Shown here piece after piece: positions 1 to 11,829 of a stretch of DNA of 64,000 nucleotides. Each line of letters opens with the position of its first letter. Position 1 is the stretch's first letter. Position numbers and translations under genes: made by a program. The stretch comes from Marisa cornuarietis. Lineage: Eukaryota > Mollusca > Gastropoda > Architaenioglossa > Ampullariidae. The stretch lies in NCBI GenBank assembly GCA_004794655.1, contig SMMW01000018.1:1030501-1094500 (forward strand), written 5' to 3'. A model generated the notes under the pieces. It saw nothing but the letters and a program-made list of their open reading frames with translations. It searched no databases and had not been told where the DNA came from.

Positions 1-1190
1 CCTTTCTTCCTAAGAACGTTTTGCCTATCGGTTATAACTTTGGGATGACAATTTTATTTCTACGACTTATACTTGGCATTTAACTAGGGATGACATCAGT
101 TGAAAAGGGAGAGGCAGAGTACGAGTTGTGCTGTCGAATGACCGACCACAGAAAACCATTAAATGGTCCTCACTTAAACCAAAGGTCAGGATGCCTTATT
201 TCAAATGTTTTCTGACCCAATAATCAAATTTTCTTTTTATTATCGGGTCAGATTGCATTTGGGTTAGGTCAGAAAATGTTCCTTTTTATGCGCCAAAATG
301 TGACAGGCTCTTTTTTGAGTCCCGCTAAATACCCTTTTAAACTTAAATATTCTTCTCTTTTTTTAGAAAAAACGAAAATTGCTATAAAATATCATTTATC
401 TTATCTACGCCTCTTCGCAAACAGTACAGAATCTCTGAAATAAGAGACAGTTCTTTGTCTAAGGTTAAAATGTCTTATTTTCGAAGCAATGGCACTAAAA
501 GGCTACCTGATTACTAAGCACTACCAGGATAATGTTTGAGGACTATAATTAGGCATATTAAGTGGATGACTCCCTCTAACCCACCTTCAAAACTCACCCT
601 GTCAAGGACAGAGACACGCAAAAGTAAAATCGTCAGTCGTGATCAGTACCCAAAAACTGACAGCGAAAACAGTTATTCGACTGCTCTTGAGCTTCAAAAT
701 ATTTGTGATCTAAGCTAGCTGCAAAATATTTTCGAAGTTGTTACCTTATAGTTTGCTCTCTTAGCTAAGCTGTTGCTCACATTGAAGACCTTACTGAGTG
801 ACGGCACATGTCACGCTCAAAAGACTCCTTTTAAATCACTGAATTATTATTTCCTCAAACACGCAATCGCGAGAAGAAAGGTGAATCTCGAGAAATAATA
901 TATCTTATTATCTATTTCCCTAACATGTTCAAGGGCCCTCTGTGTGCAGAACCATGTGTGACGGGATATAAGGTTATTGCGAGTTGTCTGCTTCTAGTTA
1001 ACATGACTTTAGCGCCTTTGTTTATACAAGTTATAAACTGTGCTCCCAGCCATTTGTAACAGGCACTTGTTAAATAGGACACAGTGTTCTTCGCTGAACA
1101 AAAGACAAATATAATCAAATCTGACATTTTCAAAATATTACTGGAATAGTTGTCTCCCTCCACCTCCCGCGAAACGTTAGAGTGTCTTCT
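1..1190. other. Unannotated AT-rich sequence
   Basis: No exon, repeat terminus or RNA gene could be supported here. Short open frames on both strands lack family-like composition and have no splice context. A LINE remnant begins at about 1197. Confidence 0.5.
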
Positions 1191-1196
1191 GCAGAA

Positions 1197-1972
1197 GAGC
1201 TGCGAGCAAAAGAAGAGGCTGGATTCAGACCACGCAGAGGCACAGCTGAGCAGATCTTCAACTGTCGTCTCCTTATAAAAAGTCATCTTCAGCATCAGCG
1301 GGACCTTTACCACAACTTCATTGATTTTTAAAAGGCTTTTGACAGAGTTTGGCACTAGGGGCTATGGCATGTGATGCGAAAATTCAACATAGAAGAAGGC
1401 CTCGTCCAAGTCGTTGAATCGCTGTAATAACTCGAGTACAGTACTGCTGAACAACCAAATAGGAGCTTACTTTCGCACCACAGTAGGGGTACGCAAAGGA
1501 TGTCCCTTGTCACCGGTGCTGTTTAATTTCTTCTTGGAGAACATCATGCTCGAATCTCTTCACGACCATCATCCTTCCATTTCAATCGGTGGAAGACCAA
1601 TCTGCAACCTACGCTTTGCAAATGACATAGATCTGTTAGGGGGTACTAACAAAGAACTGCAAGACCTCACCAACAGAACGACAGACAGCTCAAATGCATA
1701 TGGAATGGAGACCAGCACTGAAAATAACAAAGTTATGAGTAATGGCAACGGCAAAGCAGAGATCTATATGAACGGGGTACAACTTGGAGGGTGGCCGACC
1801 CCGCGGTGGTCAGAGAAAGAACTGGCTTACGAAGGTCAAAGACTGGACTGGTCGTCCTGTACAGGACCTGCTGACTATCACCCACAATAGGCAAGAGTGG
1901 CGGCCTTCTCAGCTGCCGTGTCTATCCATGTGATCCCCCAACGACAGATGCCGGTCATGGGACGACTGACTG
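1197..1972 (+). mobile_element. Non-LTR retrotransposon remnant (RT domain, GACT-tailed family, copy 1)
   Basis: Translated pieces match a reverse transcriptase of the kind often labelled endonuclease-reverse transcriptase: EEAGFRPRRGTAEQIFNCRL-like sequence near 1213-1280, the RT motif VGVRKGCPLSPVLFNFFLEN near 1486-1546, and SIGGRPICNLRFAND near 1583-1626. The catalytic FADD box reads FAND, and stops and frameshifts break the frame, so it is dead. At about 1780 the palm/thumb sequence jumps directly to 3' terminal sequence seen in full at 47.3 kb, so the intervening coding DNA is deleted. The 3' end is a GACTGACTGA tail at about 1961-1972, shared with the copies at 12.3 and 47.2 kb. Confidence 0.85.
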
Positions 1973-1975
1973 ATC

Positions 1976-2848
1976 ATTGCCAAATTCTTACTTCTTACTT
2001 TTTCAAATGTTGCTACAACGCATAAGTCATCTGAACAAAAATTCTAAGGCACAATCATCGGCACTAGCTGTGAATTCATTCAGTCCTCTCTGTGCCGTCT
2101 GGCACGCGAGGGACCTCCATCTGGTTCTGTCTGCTGCTGCTGGTCTGAGGGTTGTCTCAAGTGATAGACCTCTGCTCTTGACGTCCTTCTCGACGGTTTG
2201 CCTCCATGTCTCTGTGAATGGCCGTGCTGTATTTCAAATTTTGGTGATGTGCAGAAAAGTAAATAATCGAATATATCTGACTGATTTTTATGCTTCTTTT
2301 CCCTTTTTTATGAAAAAAATATTGCTCAACAAAGGCTTCGTCTCTTTTACTAATCGTCAACTAAAGTTTGGAAAATTTTGCAAGTATTGACTCTTGCTAA
2401 CCATAATAGTATGAAGTCGTTCTTCGTCGTCTGCTTTCTCTGCTTCCTTGATACCTTGACATCTTCATCTGATGTTTGTTTCTGAACCCTCGCAATCCTC
2501 AGATTCAAACATGCATGGTTTAGTACTTCAAGACTATGCAGTATTTCTTATTATTCTTCTCAGCTGGAGTAAAATAAATTAACGTCTTCCAAAGAACCCG
2601 ATACATCGTTCCGACCGTAGAACATTATTTACCTGCTTATTGTGAGACAGCATGGATTGGATGGTCATACTATGACGTTGGCACATTTCTGGTTGCGAAT
2701 CGACAAATTTGAAATTAGATGATAAACGGTTGTATCTCAAGCACTCACACTTACAGAATATATTTATATTTTTTTATATTTATTAGAATCAGTGTATAAT
2801 TCAGATCACCTGATTAGGTCTTAATTAGATCGTTTTACGGTGCTGGTG
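1976..2848. other. Unannotated AT-rich sequence
   Basis: No coding or repeat structure recognised. It includes a 137-codon open frame at 1977-2390 that resembles no family I know and lacks splice signals. Confidence 0.4.
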
Positions 2849-2849
2849 C

Positions 2850-2850
<1 letters not shown>

Positions 2851-2936
<86 letters not shown>

Positions 2937-2937
2937 C
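2851..2937 (+). repeat. (GAT)n microsatellite
   Basis: About 29 uninterrupted GAT triplets. It creates open frames of poly-Ser or poly-Asp on opposite strands, which are not genes. It ends four bases before the target-site duplication of solo LTR A. Confidence 0.97.
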
Positions 2938-2945
2938 AACGATAA

Positions 2946-4133
2946 TGTCACGTGCACTCTACAGTAACTTTCAGACGAGATAATAACACAACAACAGTTA
3001 AATTTAAAGATAAGTATAATTTGAAAGAAGAAAAAATAATTAACACAAAAAAATCTAAATTCAAGTGCAAACACCCTAACCCAATTACTTTTCAATCAAA
3101 AATCCAATGTTCATTCACAGTTCCACCTCCAGTCAAGAGTCTAATATTTATTCACTTCTGTAGGCGCAGTCCTCTGCGAAACCAGTCTCTCCAGTAGAAA
3201 AAAAACCCACATACAACAGTCTCTCCTCCTGGCGCTGTCCTTTCCGATGTTAGGTACATTCCAGCCACCGACAGCCGACGAACATACAGCAGATAGCCAG
3301 AAGAATGAATAAAGACAAAAAAAGAAAAAACCTGGACAGAAAATTACAATATTTAAAAAAATTGGTTTATCAATTTCTAAAGAATTACCCCAACCAATAA
3401 CCTTATTTTAGCTATTTATCTCATACAGAAAACTATAATAAACTACTGGAAAGAAAAATTCGACAAAAGTTGACATAGACACACACTCACCTCAACAGGC
3501 TCAATAGGACAAATTTCACTCTAAAGTCTGGTCAGGACTTGTTACACAAATATAGTCTGGTCAAGACTTTCAAACACACCGAGGAGACTGTCACGTTCCT
3601 CGCTCCCGTCAAGAGGCCAGTTGCACAACACGTTTCTAAACCTTAAAACTGTTCTAAAGAAGCAAAATATCTTCTTAGCCATTTTGATGCATTGCAGAAA
3701 AACATACAAAAAAATTGTACTGACAGGACGGAAAGTCAGACTTAAACAACTTTATCTTACTTAAAGCAGTTTTAGTTTTAAAAATTCTAAAATTGTGGTG
3801 TGCACTTTAAACCAATTATCTAAATAGAGTTAAGGCCTAAGAGTGGTTAAAATTAGAAATGTGTTGTGCAACTGGCCCAAGGAGGAGACCAGCACACGAA
3901 TAAAATCAAAACACAACCAAAGGCTCTTTTCATTCTTCTCTACTCTTTCCATTTCGTCCTTTCAAAGCCTTTAATTAACTGTGGACCATCTCACGACTCA
4001 CACGCCGACACACACGCCGATCACTCGCCTATCGCATCTTACCCTCCACCCCTCCTCCTCCATTTCTCACCCCTTTCCCAGCTAAAAAAACAAAACAAAA
4101 CACATAAAACAAAAAACCAGCAAGGTTGTGACA
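2946..4133 (+). mobile_element. Solo LTR, copy A (1188 bp including a nested MITE)
   Basis: The element begins TGTCACGTGCACTC and ends GGTTGTGACA, the TG...CA ends of an LTR with a 6-bp inverted terminus (TGTCAC/GTGACA). It is flanked by the 5-bp target-site duplication GATAA (2941-2945 and 4134-4138). The interior is shared with copies at 7103-8157 and 43653-47233: an AGTAACTTTCAGACGAG-like start, a GGCGCAGTCCTC block, repeated AAGTCTGGTCAAGACTT inverted repeats, and a pyrimidine-rich end. No gag or pol lies nearby, so it is a recombined solo LTR. A 265-bp MITE is inserted at 3614-3878. The superfamily (Gypsy, Copia or BEL) cannot be told from an LTR alone. Confidence 0.88.
3614..3878 (-). 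mobile_element. Palindromic MITE, copy 1 (265 bp)
   Basis: It starts AGGCCAGTTGCACAACACG and ends CGTGTTGTGCAACTGG-like sequence (GTGTTGTGCAACTGGCCC on + strand), a terminal inverted repeat of over 20 bp. It is flanked by AAG at 3611-3613 and 3879-3881. The uninterrupted site is visible in solo LTR B (CCCGTCAAGGAG), proving insertion into LTR A. A near full-length relative in opposite orientation lies at 13653-13916. The 3-bp duplication and GGGCC start suggest a PIF/Harbinger-type origin, but no transposase is present. Confidence 0.85.
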
Positions 4134-4352
4134 GATAAAGAATGTCGTAATAACAAGGAAGATAAGGATGATAGCATATTTTTTACACACTTTTAGTTAA
4201 CTGACTATATTTGTTTGTTGTCTCTCAGGTTCAAGCACCATTTCTGTTTTTATTCTTTTTTTATTTTTACTTTCCCGTTGTTTTATTTTTTTTCTTCTCT
4301 TCTGTTTTTGCTGCGCAATGAGCATTCTTTTGAATGGATACCTGCGCAATAT

Positions 4353-4354
<2 letters not shown>

Positions 4355-4407
<53 letters not shown>

Positions 4408-4408
4408 T
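4355..4408 (+). repeat. (ATC)n microsatellite
   Basis: About 18 perfect ATC triplets, the reverse complement motif of the (GAT)n tract 1.5 kb upstream. It lies just after ATGAGCATTCTTTTGAATGG, a sequence that also occurs inverted at 17.53 kb, so both may sit in an old unclassified repeat. Confidence 0.95.
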
Positions 4409-4409
4409 T

Positions 4410-5595
4410 GTAATCGATTTTTCGCCGCTTCCTGTCGTCCTAGAGGTCTGAAACTTGACCATACTCATTTCCGGTGATAATGCAATATATTAAACTATTT
4501 CCAGCAGTCCACATGAAAAAAATTAGGAGGGGAGATAGATAACTGCTGTTCTAGGAATAGTAAACTATAGGCTTTCTCCCTTATATCGGCATGTAAGAAA
4601 GGAATAAAGTCACAAAGTAAAACGAAAAATTTGATAACAAAGTTCAAAAAAGACTAAAAACTTTAAAATAAAATAAGTAAAAATAAATGTTGAAAATAAA
4701 CTTTTATTTGAAACGCACTAAAAAGTAACTTGGAACCCTTTATAGTGCAGTTCATTAAAAGTGTGTTTTTAATTTTTTTTCAAAATGTTATTTCTTTAAT
4801 GCATCCGGGCTGTTGGAACTGTCCTTGACAAGTTTTGTTTCTCCAGGTGAAACTTAGTATCTGCTGAAATCTTTTCCGTTGCAGCTTTGGGGTGACCTTG
4901 CACAGATGCAACACCTGTCGTCTTTCCCAGGTGTGCTGGGGGAACAGTCGAACTCTACTGGTCGCCAAGAACTGTATAACCGGGTTTTCTTCTAATTGCG
5001 CCTGAATAACTGCCTACACTTGTATAAAGAGCAGCTTCCAGTAAAACCACTATTGCTTATTGTGCCTTCGCCAAACATTGATGGAGTAGTAACAACTTTC
5101 TCTTACTGATGTTACACAGTTTTATGTCGTTTTTACTCTCTGGCCCGTAGTTTACGGTCTTATGAAGTTTGTCTTTGTAGCAGATGTTACCTGGCCCAGT
5201 GTCAAGGTGTCGACAGGAATAAACCAATCAGATGGAAGCAATGCTGCCATGTCATGGTCTTCGGTCGATAAAAGCCGATAAAGCCAGCATGTTATTTAGT
5301 TGGGCGTCGAACTATTTGCTCTCACGAAAAGATTAAGGAGAAAAAAAACTATTCTTGAAGCAGATGACCAGATATACATCAAAATAAAAATGACATGCAT
5401 TGTTTGTGTGGACCTATACAATTGGATAACCCAAATATTTGAATATTTTCATAACTTCTGAGAGGTGCACTGAAATATGTTCGAAATGTACAAAATGCAT
5501 ATGTACAATAAAATTCTGCCATGAGATGGATAGAGCTTGTTGATATGATATGCCATGAAATAATATATAAAATTATTTTTTTTTCTCTCTCTCTC
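4410..5595. other. Unannotated intergenic sequence
   Basis: No recognisable exon or mobile-element terminus seen. Confidence 0.4.
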
Positions 5596-5614
5596 CACAC
5601 ACACACACACACAC
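5596..5614 (+). repeat. (CA)n tract flanking a SINE
   Basis: Short CA run preceded by CT repeats. A second CA run closes the SINE on its 3' side, so the SINE probably inserted into a CA repeat, which would hide its target-site duplication. Confidence 0.85.
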
Positions 5615-5813
5615 TGGGCGGTCCGGTGGCGCAACGGTTAGCGCCTGTCACTAATACAGAGAAGGTTGGCTGTCCCGGGTTCAGTTCTCCTCTAGGGCAC
5701 GCTGTTCTTTCTCTGCATGTGGCATCTGTTTACAGGGCTGGCTGCCTTGCTGTGATATAGCCTTAGTTGTTTGCACGGCGTAAAACACCAATTAAACACA
5801 CACACACACACAC
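5615..5813 (+). mobile_element. tRNA-derived SINE, family 1, copy 1
   Basis: The 5' head carries an A-box-like TGGCGCAACGGTTAGCG and a B-box-like GGGTTCAGTTC about 45 bp apart, the spacing of an internal RNA polymerase III promoter. A body with CACGCTGTTCTTTCTCTGCA follows, then a tail with GTGATATAGCCTTAGTTG and GTAAAACACCAATTAAACAC. The second copy (14958-15161, minus) shares head, body and tail. The tail matches the 3' end of the LINE that ends at 36178, suggesting that LINE's machinery mobilised the SINE. Confidence 0.88.
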
Positions 5814-6327
5814 CTCCTTCGTAATGATATATGTTATATATGTCTTGCAAAAAAAGATGAAAAATCCTCGCAATAAGTAATGGGTGGAAAAACACCAACT
5901 TCTACGAGACTAGTAATTCTTTAGATATTCAGGGAACAAACGTATCTGCTGGCATTTTAGGTCAAGAGGTCGGACAGCAGTTGGCGGCAAAGTTATCTTT
6001 GCGTTGCATTCTTGTTCTCCTTTTTTATTTTAGGTTTGGCGAACCCAATAGTCAATCTCTAAACGCCGCGTGCTTGATCTTGAATGAGTTCAAAAGTAAA
6101 AGGGCAGAAGAAACGTCTTCGCCAGATTTGAAGTATGAATGCGCATATGTTTCGGTGGCTTGTGAAATGTTTTAAAACATATATATATAGGCTGAGAAAA
6201 GGGTGGAGAATGGTGAATGTGAGAAGGAAGGTAATTCGAATTAGTTTTTCTTAGCGTAATAGACCTGTGTCCAGTTTTGAGGACACTGAATTAATAATTC
6301 CTCTAAGGAATTTGTGGATCCGCACCA

Positions 6328-7102
6328 GCGTGGTTCAACTCCTATCTAACTGATAGGACCCAGACTGTGTTCGTCAACGGTCAAACATCCCACCCGGACC
6401 TTTATTTGTGGAGTCCCCCAAGGCTCAGTACCTGGGCTCATTCTGATCGTTTTGTACACAAACTACTTTCGTCATGCATCCAGTCTCATTATGTTTCTGA
6501 TCAATCCTATGCTGATGATGCACAGCTGAACTGCTCTACCCACCGACTGAGTCTTGCTCTACTATCATCCCTGAGGCCTGAGGCCTGTGTATGTACTTGC
6601 GATGTCAAAGATTGCATGGCACAACACAAACTTAAACTTGATGACCAAACGGAAGCCCTCTTCTGCTGGAGAAGAAGAAATCCTTCATCGCTCATCAGTT
6701 CGCCCAAGTTCGTCAAGGTGGGCGACTACAAGATCATCTTCTGGTCGTCCATCCAAAATCTTGGATTCATCGTTACTGCAGACATGACCCTTGTGTGTCA
6801 GTCTCCTGCCCTGACTATTTCTCTGAACTTTTTTTCTCCTACTCCGCTCTTTGTCTTATTATCGTGCACTCTGTAACCCTGTCACCAGAACAACCACATG
6901 TGGTCACCGTATTTTTAGTTAGTCTTCCAACCATCGAATCCTACAAACGTGCACTAAAAGCATCTGTTCCACGAGCATCACTCCTTACACCAATCAACAT
7001 AGTTGTCAATAACTGACAATTGACTAGTCCCCTTGCTCGTCTTTCTTTGCAAAATTATGACACTCGCCATCCTTATTGTTTAATTGTTCCTTTATTCCTC
7101 TG
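6328..7102 (+). mobile_element. CR1/L2-type LINE remnant, 5' part (split by solo LTR B)
   Basis: Broken frames give WFNSYLTDRTQTVFVNGQ, a GVPQGS-type turn, QSYADDAQLN (catalytic YADD) near 6500-6530, then LKLDDQTEALFCW, typical of CR1/L2-group reverse transcriptase. Frameshifts are frequent. The 3' untranslated part (CTCGTCTTTCTTTGCA, ATCCTTATTGTTTAATT) resumes after LTR B at 8163. The same 3' end occurs at 25.5 kb and 43.1 kb. Confidence 0.8.
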
Positions 7103-8157
7103 TGTCACTTGCACTCTACAGTGCCTTTCAGACGAGTCAGTAACTATTAAAACAACAAACACAATTTGAATTTAAAGACAAATATAATTGAAAAGAAGAA
7201 TTAATAATTAACTAAACAAACAAATCTAAATTCAAAATAACAACTAAACACAGTCAAAAATTCAATGTTCACCCTTAGTTCCTTCAAACATAATATTCCC
7301 ATCACTCATGAAGGCGCAGTCCTCCACTCCTGAAGGCGCAGTCCTCCCAAACACAGTCTTCAGAAAAGAAAAGAAAAACCCAACACAAATCACACAACAC
7401 AGTCTCCGGTCCTGGTGCTGTCTCTTCCGAATCAGGCACCTCCCAGTCCCGATCGCCAACGAATGCACAGTTGATTGTCCAGATGAATGAATAAAAAAAA
7501 TGAAATAAAAAAAGTAGTAAACCTAGACATAAAATAACCATATTTAACCCACAATATATCAATATCTAAATATTTCCTTCCCCCACAACAATAACATACA
7601 TTCATCTATTTATCTCATACAAAAATTATATTAATCACTCTCTCAAACTCCACCATTTAAAAACAGTAAGTAACATAGACATACACTCACCTCAACAGGT
7701 TTAAATGACAAATTTTACTCAAGTCTGGTCAAGACTTGCTAAATAAACACAAGTCTGGTCAAGACTTTCCCAACGCCCGAGGAGACCGTCAAGTTTCCCC
7801 GCTCCCGTCAAGGAGAACCAGCATACGAATAAAATCAAAGTACACCGAAACACTCTTCTCATTCTTTCCATCCCATCCTCTCAACAACAGACTTTATCAC
7901 CATAAATCAATGGAAACAATAGAAACAAAGAAACCCCAAAACTCTCTCCCTTCGTAACCCTCCCCCTAAAACAACTTGTCAACACCAGTTAATTAAGCGG
8001 CCGGCCGGCCATCACGGCCCGGCACTGACTCACCCACTCAGACCTCACACCGATACACATTAACTCTTCCGCTCACACCTCCCCCCTTCCAGCCCCGTTA
8101 CCTGTCCCCTTTCAGGATAAAAATAAAAAAATATTTTAAGACAGCAGGTTTGTGACA
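7103..8157 (+). mobile_element. Solo LTR, copy B (1055 bp)
   Basis: TGTCACTTGCACTC...GGTTTGTGACA ends with an exact 5-bp duplication CTCTG at 7098-7102 and 8158-8162. It lies inside the 3' untranslated part of a CR1/L2-type LINE and so is younger than that LINE. This copy lacks the MITE of copy A and the insertions of copy C, so it is the best guide to the uninterrupted LTR. A GC-rich patch, GCGGCCGGCCGGCC, follows TTAATTAA near 7991 and is absent from copy A. Confidence 0.88.
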
Positions 8158-8325
8158 CTCTGTGTCTTCTATGTTTGCCTCTTATTACTCGTCTGCATCG
8201 CTTTTTCTCCTCCCGTCTTTCCTATTCTGTCCATGACTCCTACTTGTGTTAAGGTCTGAGAGCATGCTCCTTCGTGAGCGTGATGATGAGCTATATAAAT
8301 CACGCGTTCGTGATTATTATTATTA
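8158..8325 (+). mobile_element. CR1/L2-type LINE remnant, 3' end after solo LTR B
   Basis: It resumes with CTCTGTGTCTTCTATG and runs to GATGAGCTATATAAATCACG and a short (ATT)n tail. Its 3' untranslated sequence aligns with 25500-25745 and 43040-43345, including CCATGTCTTC and GAGAGCATG(C/T)TCCTT blocks. Confidence 0.78.
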
Positions 8326-10590
8326 TTCTTCCGAGAAATCCTTAACTTAAAGTGACTCTACTTCTGCTGAAAAAAATCGTAATGACATCGTATCCAAAGA
8401 ATTTGTTTGAGAATTGAGTAAAACAATATATTAAAAAGAAAATCTTTTTATGCTGTTGATAACATTGTATAAAAACAAACAAAGAAACACATACCGCAAG
8501 AGTGTGTATTCCTACTGTATCGCAAGAAATCACGGGAACTGGCCCGAGCATGCCTCCCCCCTGCGAACTACACAGACGAGCAGACTACCTAGCACCTATC
8601 AACTAGTCTTAACAGTCTCCTGACCCGAAGCTGACTGTCACGGATCACCCGCATACACACGACGAGTCATCCGCAGACACGCGCATTCGTTAACTCAACA
8701 CAATCAACAAATGACCACTCTGGTGTAGAACGTCCCTCAAAGAGACAAATACTTATTGACCACAAGAATCACAATTTAAATACACAAAATTTATGCTCAG
8801 TACTGCTCTATACAAGGCAAAGCATCAGTAAGTAACACGAGCAGTTAGTCAAACATGATATTTAGCATTTCTTTAAACTCTCACGGCTAGACGTAGCCTG
8901 AAAATCCCTCTCTTTCTGTAATTATTACGCCGCTCAAGCTGACGTAAACAATAAATAGGCATACACAAGGAGCAATTGTTGACAAACAATAGTGTCTAAC
9001 AGGTATATCAAAACAAAAATATGAAGAAATGTCTTTCAGCGACAGTGCCCTCGGCACCAACACACAAATACTTGGTTCTAACAACAGAGTCAAAATGGGT
9101 AGCACACCCTAGGCCTTATCACCTCCTCAGTAAGGATAACCTATCCGTCTTCCTACGCGTGCTTAATTTCTTCCCACTCTGGACCCGAAGCGCAAACACA
9201 AAGTTCTCCACTTGACCCTTTTTCTTTTAAAGTTCAAGTTATTTCTTTTTACAAATATTTTAGCAACTCCTCACGTATGAGTTATACAGGGAGGACATCT
9301 GGTGCGTCACTCTACCTTAATCAAAGTCTTACTTCGTTGGGGATGTTCTTCTGGTGTTAGATCATCGGAAGCTCATGCCTCTGCCTCACGTCAGTGGATC
9401 TCCGGAAACTTCGGATATCGTCTGTAGGATATCGCCCCCACGCAAGTCAGTCATTCAGCCTCTCTGTATCGGATGCTCCTCCCCAACCTTGGAGATACGC
9501 GGACACCCTTTCACTCGTCTTTTGCCGAACCACAGGCCGTCTATGCGCCAGCTCCAGCCGTCAAATCCCGTAGTTTCCCACAGCCTTCCACGCTCTCGGC
9601 GGAGTCCCTCTTGTTTACGTCAGATAAGTTCTCAGACGCCTGTATCCAGATTTCAGCAAAAGTTCTTTCTGTACTGTACCGGTAGTAGAATCACAGCCCT
9701 CGGCTAGAATACCAGTAAGTACGGTGACAACTCTTGTCACTAACCAGCGCTCTCTCTAGCGCCTCACGTCGACATACACTATGACGACTGGTAGGCCTGA
9801 ATGAAGACTGCACCCCCCGTCAGTGACAGCACACAGCAAGCAACACACCAGGATTGCCGGAATATCCATCGTCCAAATCGAGCATTCTCCTACTTGCTAA
9901 ATGTCGGGTCTAATATACCCATCCTTGTTTACATCGCCACAAGGTGAGCTAAGCACGCCCCACACATACAATTTTAAAATATCCAAAACCTCAATTTTCT
10001 CATGCAACTCGCATGACAGCGACAGAAAAACCAGACACCCTAACCACCTGGACGGATGGAGCTCTGCTCTGCTCGCACGTGAAATAAGGTAAAAACCGAG
10101 ACTTTCAAGTTCTCGTGACTTCCAGCGTGGCAGTGTCAAACCAAGGCACACCTGTGTGTCGAACAAAACAATACTCAACTGCTGTACCCCCTTGTACGCT
10201 ACACACTTCAATTTTTTTAAAGTCTGTCATAATTTACTAGCTTAAGTATATTACTACTTGGTTAATTATTCTGCTGTATATCTTTTAATATTCGCTGTGT
10301 TGATAGACAGCCTGTGAGATGGAAGTCGAACTTTTTGTCCGAATGAGAATATTAAAAATAGAAGGTAAAAGTAGTCCTAAAGAAATGACCAGATATAGAC
10401 GGCAATTACAATGAAACAAACCGTTTGTGGACATGTTTTAAAAATAGAGAAGTGCATTAAACTATGTTGTCAACTTTTCAATATTTTAAAAATCTGTTTG
10501 AAGATTGATAACCTGAAAGCCTGATAAACCTAAGTGGATATTTCGTGATATAAGAAACCGGTTTCCTCTCCATCTCTTCACCAACTTTGT
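8326..10590. other. Unannotated sequence
   Basis: No domain or repeat terminus recognised. The 9300-10200 stretch is somewhat GC-richer and holds open frames of 60-117 codons, none with family resemblance. Confidence 0.4.
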
Positions 10591-10592
10591 TG

Positions 10593-10594
<2 letters not shown>

Positions 10595-10668
<74 letters not shown>
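10595..10668 (+). repeat. (GT)n microsatellite
   Basis: 37 GT dinucleotides without interruption. Confidence 0.97.
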
Positions 10669-10671
<3 letters not shown>

Positions 10672-10927
10672 GAAAATGTAAGAATTAAGTGGCAAAGAAA
10701 TTATATTGAAAATATTTTGACTGAAGACATATCTCCCTTGACGCATGTCCACCAGCTTTTAAACAGCACGTGGAATGATGTGATGAGGCTGAGGTCACGA
10801 CACTCAAGTGAAGACACAAAAGGGGCGACACTGACCATCTACTCACTAAACCCCATGTTCCAGACACTGTGTAGTCACTGACAGACAGTTGTACCCATGG
10901 CATCAGTCAGTTCGCGCTGCACAAAAG

Positions 10928-10965
10928 CTAATAATAATAATAACTTATAATGCGCAGAATCACGA
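10928..10965 (-). mobile_element. LINE 3' tail fragment
   Basis: Read on the minus strand it is GATTCTGCGCATTATAAGTT followed by (ATT)n, the typical end of CR1/L2-group LINEs in this window. A similar minus-strand tail, GTATGTGCTATAGAAATT(ATT)n, is at about 11434-11460. Confidence 0.5.
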
Positions 10966-11433
10966 ATAAGATAGATCGCACTCTCTTTGATAGAAAGAAA
11001 CATAACAACCAATAGACAGTGAGGTACACATAGGGACACTGGACAACATAATATGCAGCTTTAATATCTTCTCAAACGAGTAAAAACGGGTGCGGGTAAG
11101 CGGATACCTGTTTTCCACTATGACGGGGTAGGAGGACAAAATACACTAGACGTTTTGAATGGTCAAGTCCAATAGGTAGATTGAAAGCTGAAAGATTTGT
11201 GATGCTTGAAGAAGTCATCAAATTATCAACCACTATACAGAACTGTGTATAAACCTCTAAAATTAGACGCGATGAGGCGAAAAAATAAAATTATATGAAA
11301 ATAGTCTTAGAAAGCGCCTTTGCTGGCGTGGTGAGCTAGCCATCTCTCTATATATATATATGTATGTGTGTGCGAGAGAGAGAGCAAGAGAGAGTGTAAG
11401 AGACAAGTAGATTAATGTGTTCGTGTATGAAAT

Positions 11434-11462
11434 AATAATAATTTCTATAGCACATACCCCGG
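11434..11462 (-). mobile_element. LINE 3' tail fragment
   Basis: Minus-strand GGGGTATGTGCTATAGAAAT followed by (ATT)3, matching the GCTATA-AAAT plus ATT-tail pattern of the LINE ends at 8.3 and 43.3 kb. Confidence 0.45.
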
Positions 11463-11829
11463 CCGTTTCCAGTGTTATACTTTGAAAAATAATTTCGTTT
11501 TCACATAATTCGTTGCCATAATTCTTTTATTGGCTACTAATCGTCTAAAGACGATAGGCGAAAATGTGCAGGATATATAAAAGGGGAACTACTCGTGTGC
11601 AAAATAGTAGGATATAGACAGAAATAGCTTCCCTTGACATGTACAATTGTACATAGCCATTCCCGCGATGATCTGTGAATAAAATGTTGGGAAGTTGCAG
11701 GAATCATTTAGTGAGAAAGATTTCTGTTACTTACTCAAATATATGTATCTTTCTGTTCACTTTTACTGAATAAAAAATTACTATCCATAAATTGGTAGAT
11801 TAAGTAGGAAAGTGCTTCCACCTTGAGGT

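Noticed and set aside
2835..4468. Long poly-Ser and poly-Asp open frames
   Set aside because: They are translations of (GAT)n and (ATC)n microsatellites; flanks show no protein family and no splice context.
7985..8025. TTAATTAAGCGGCCGGCCGGCC looks like a cloning polylinker
   Set aside because: It lies inside solo LTR B; TTAATTAA is also present at the matching place in LTR A, and flanking LTR sequence is continuous, so vector contamination is unlikely.
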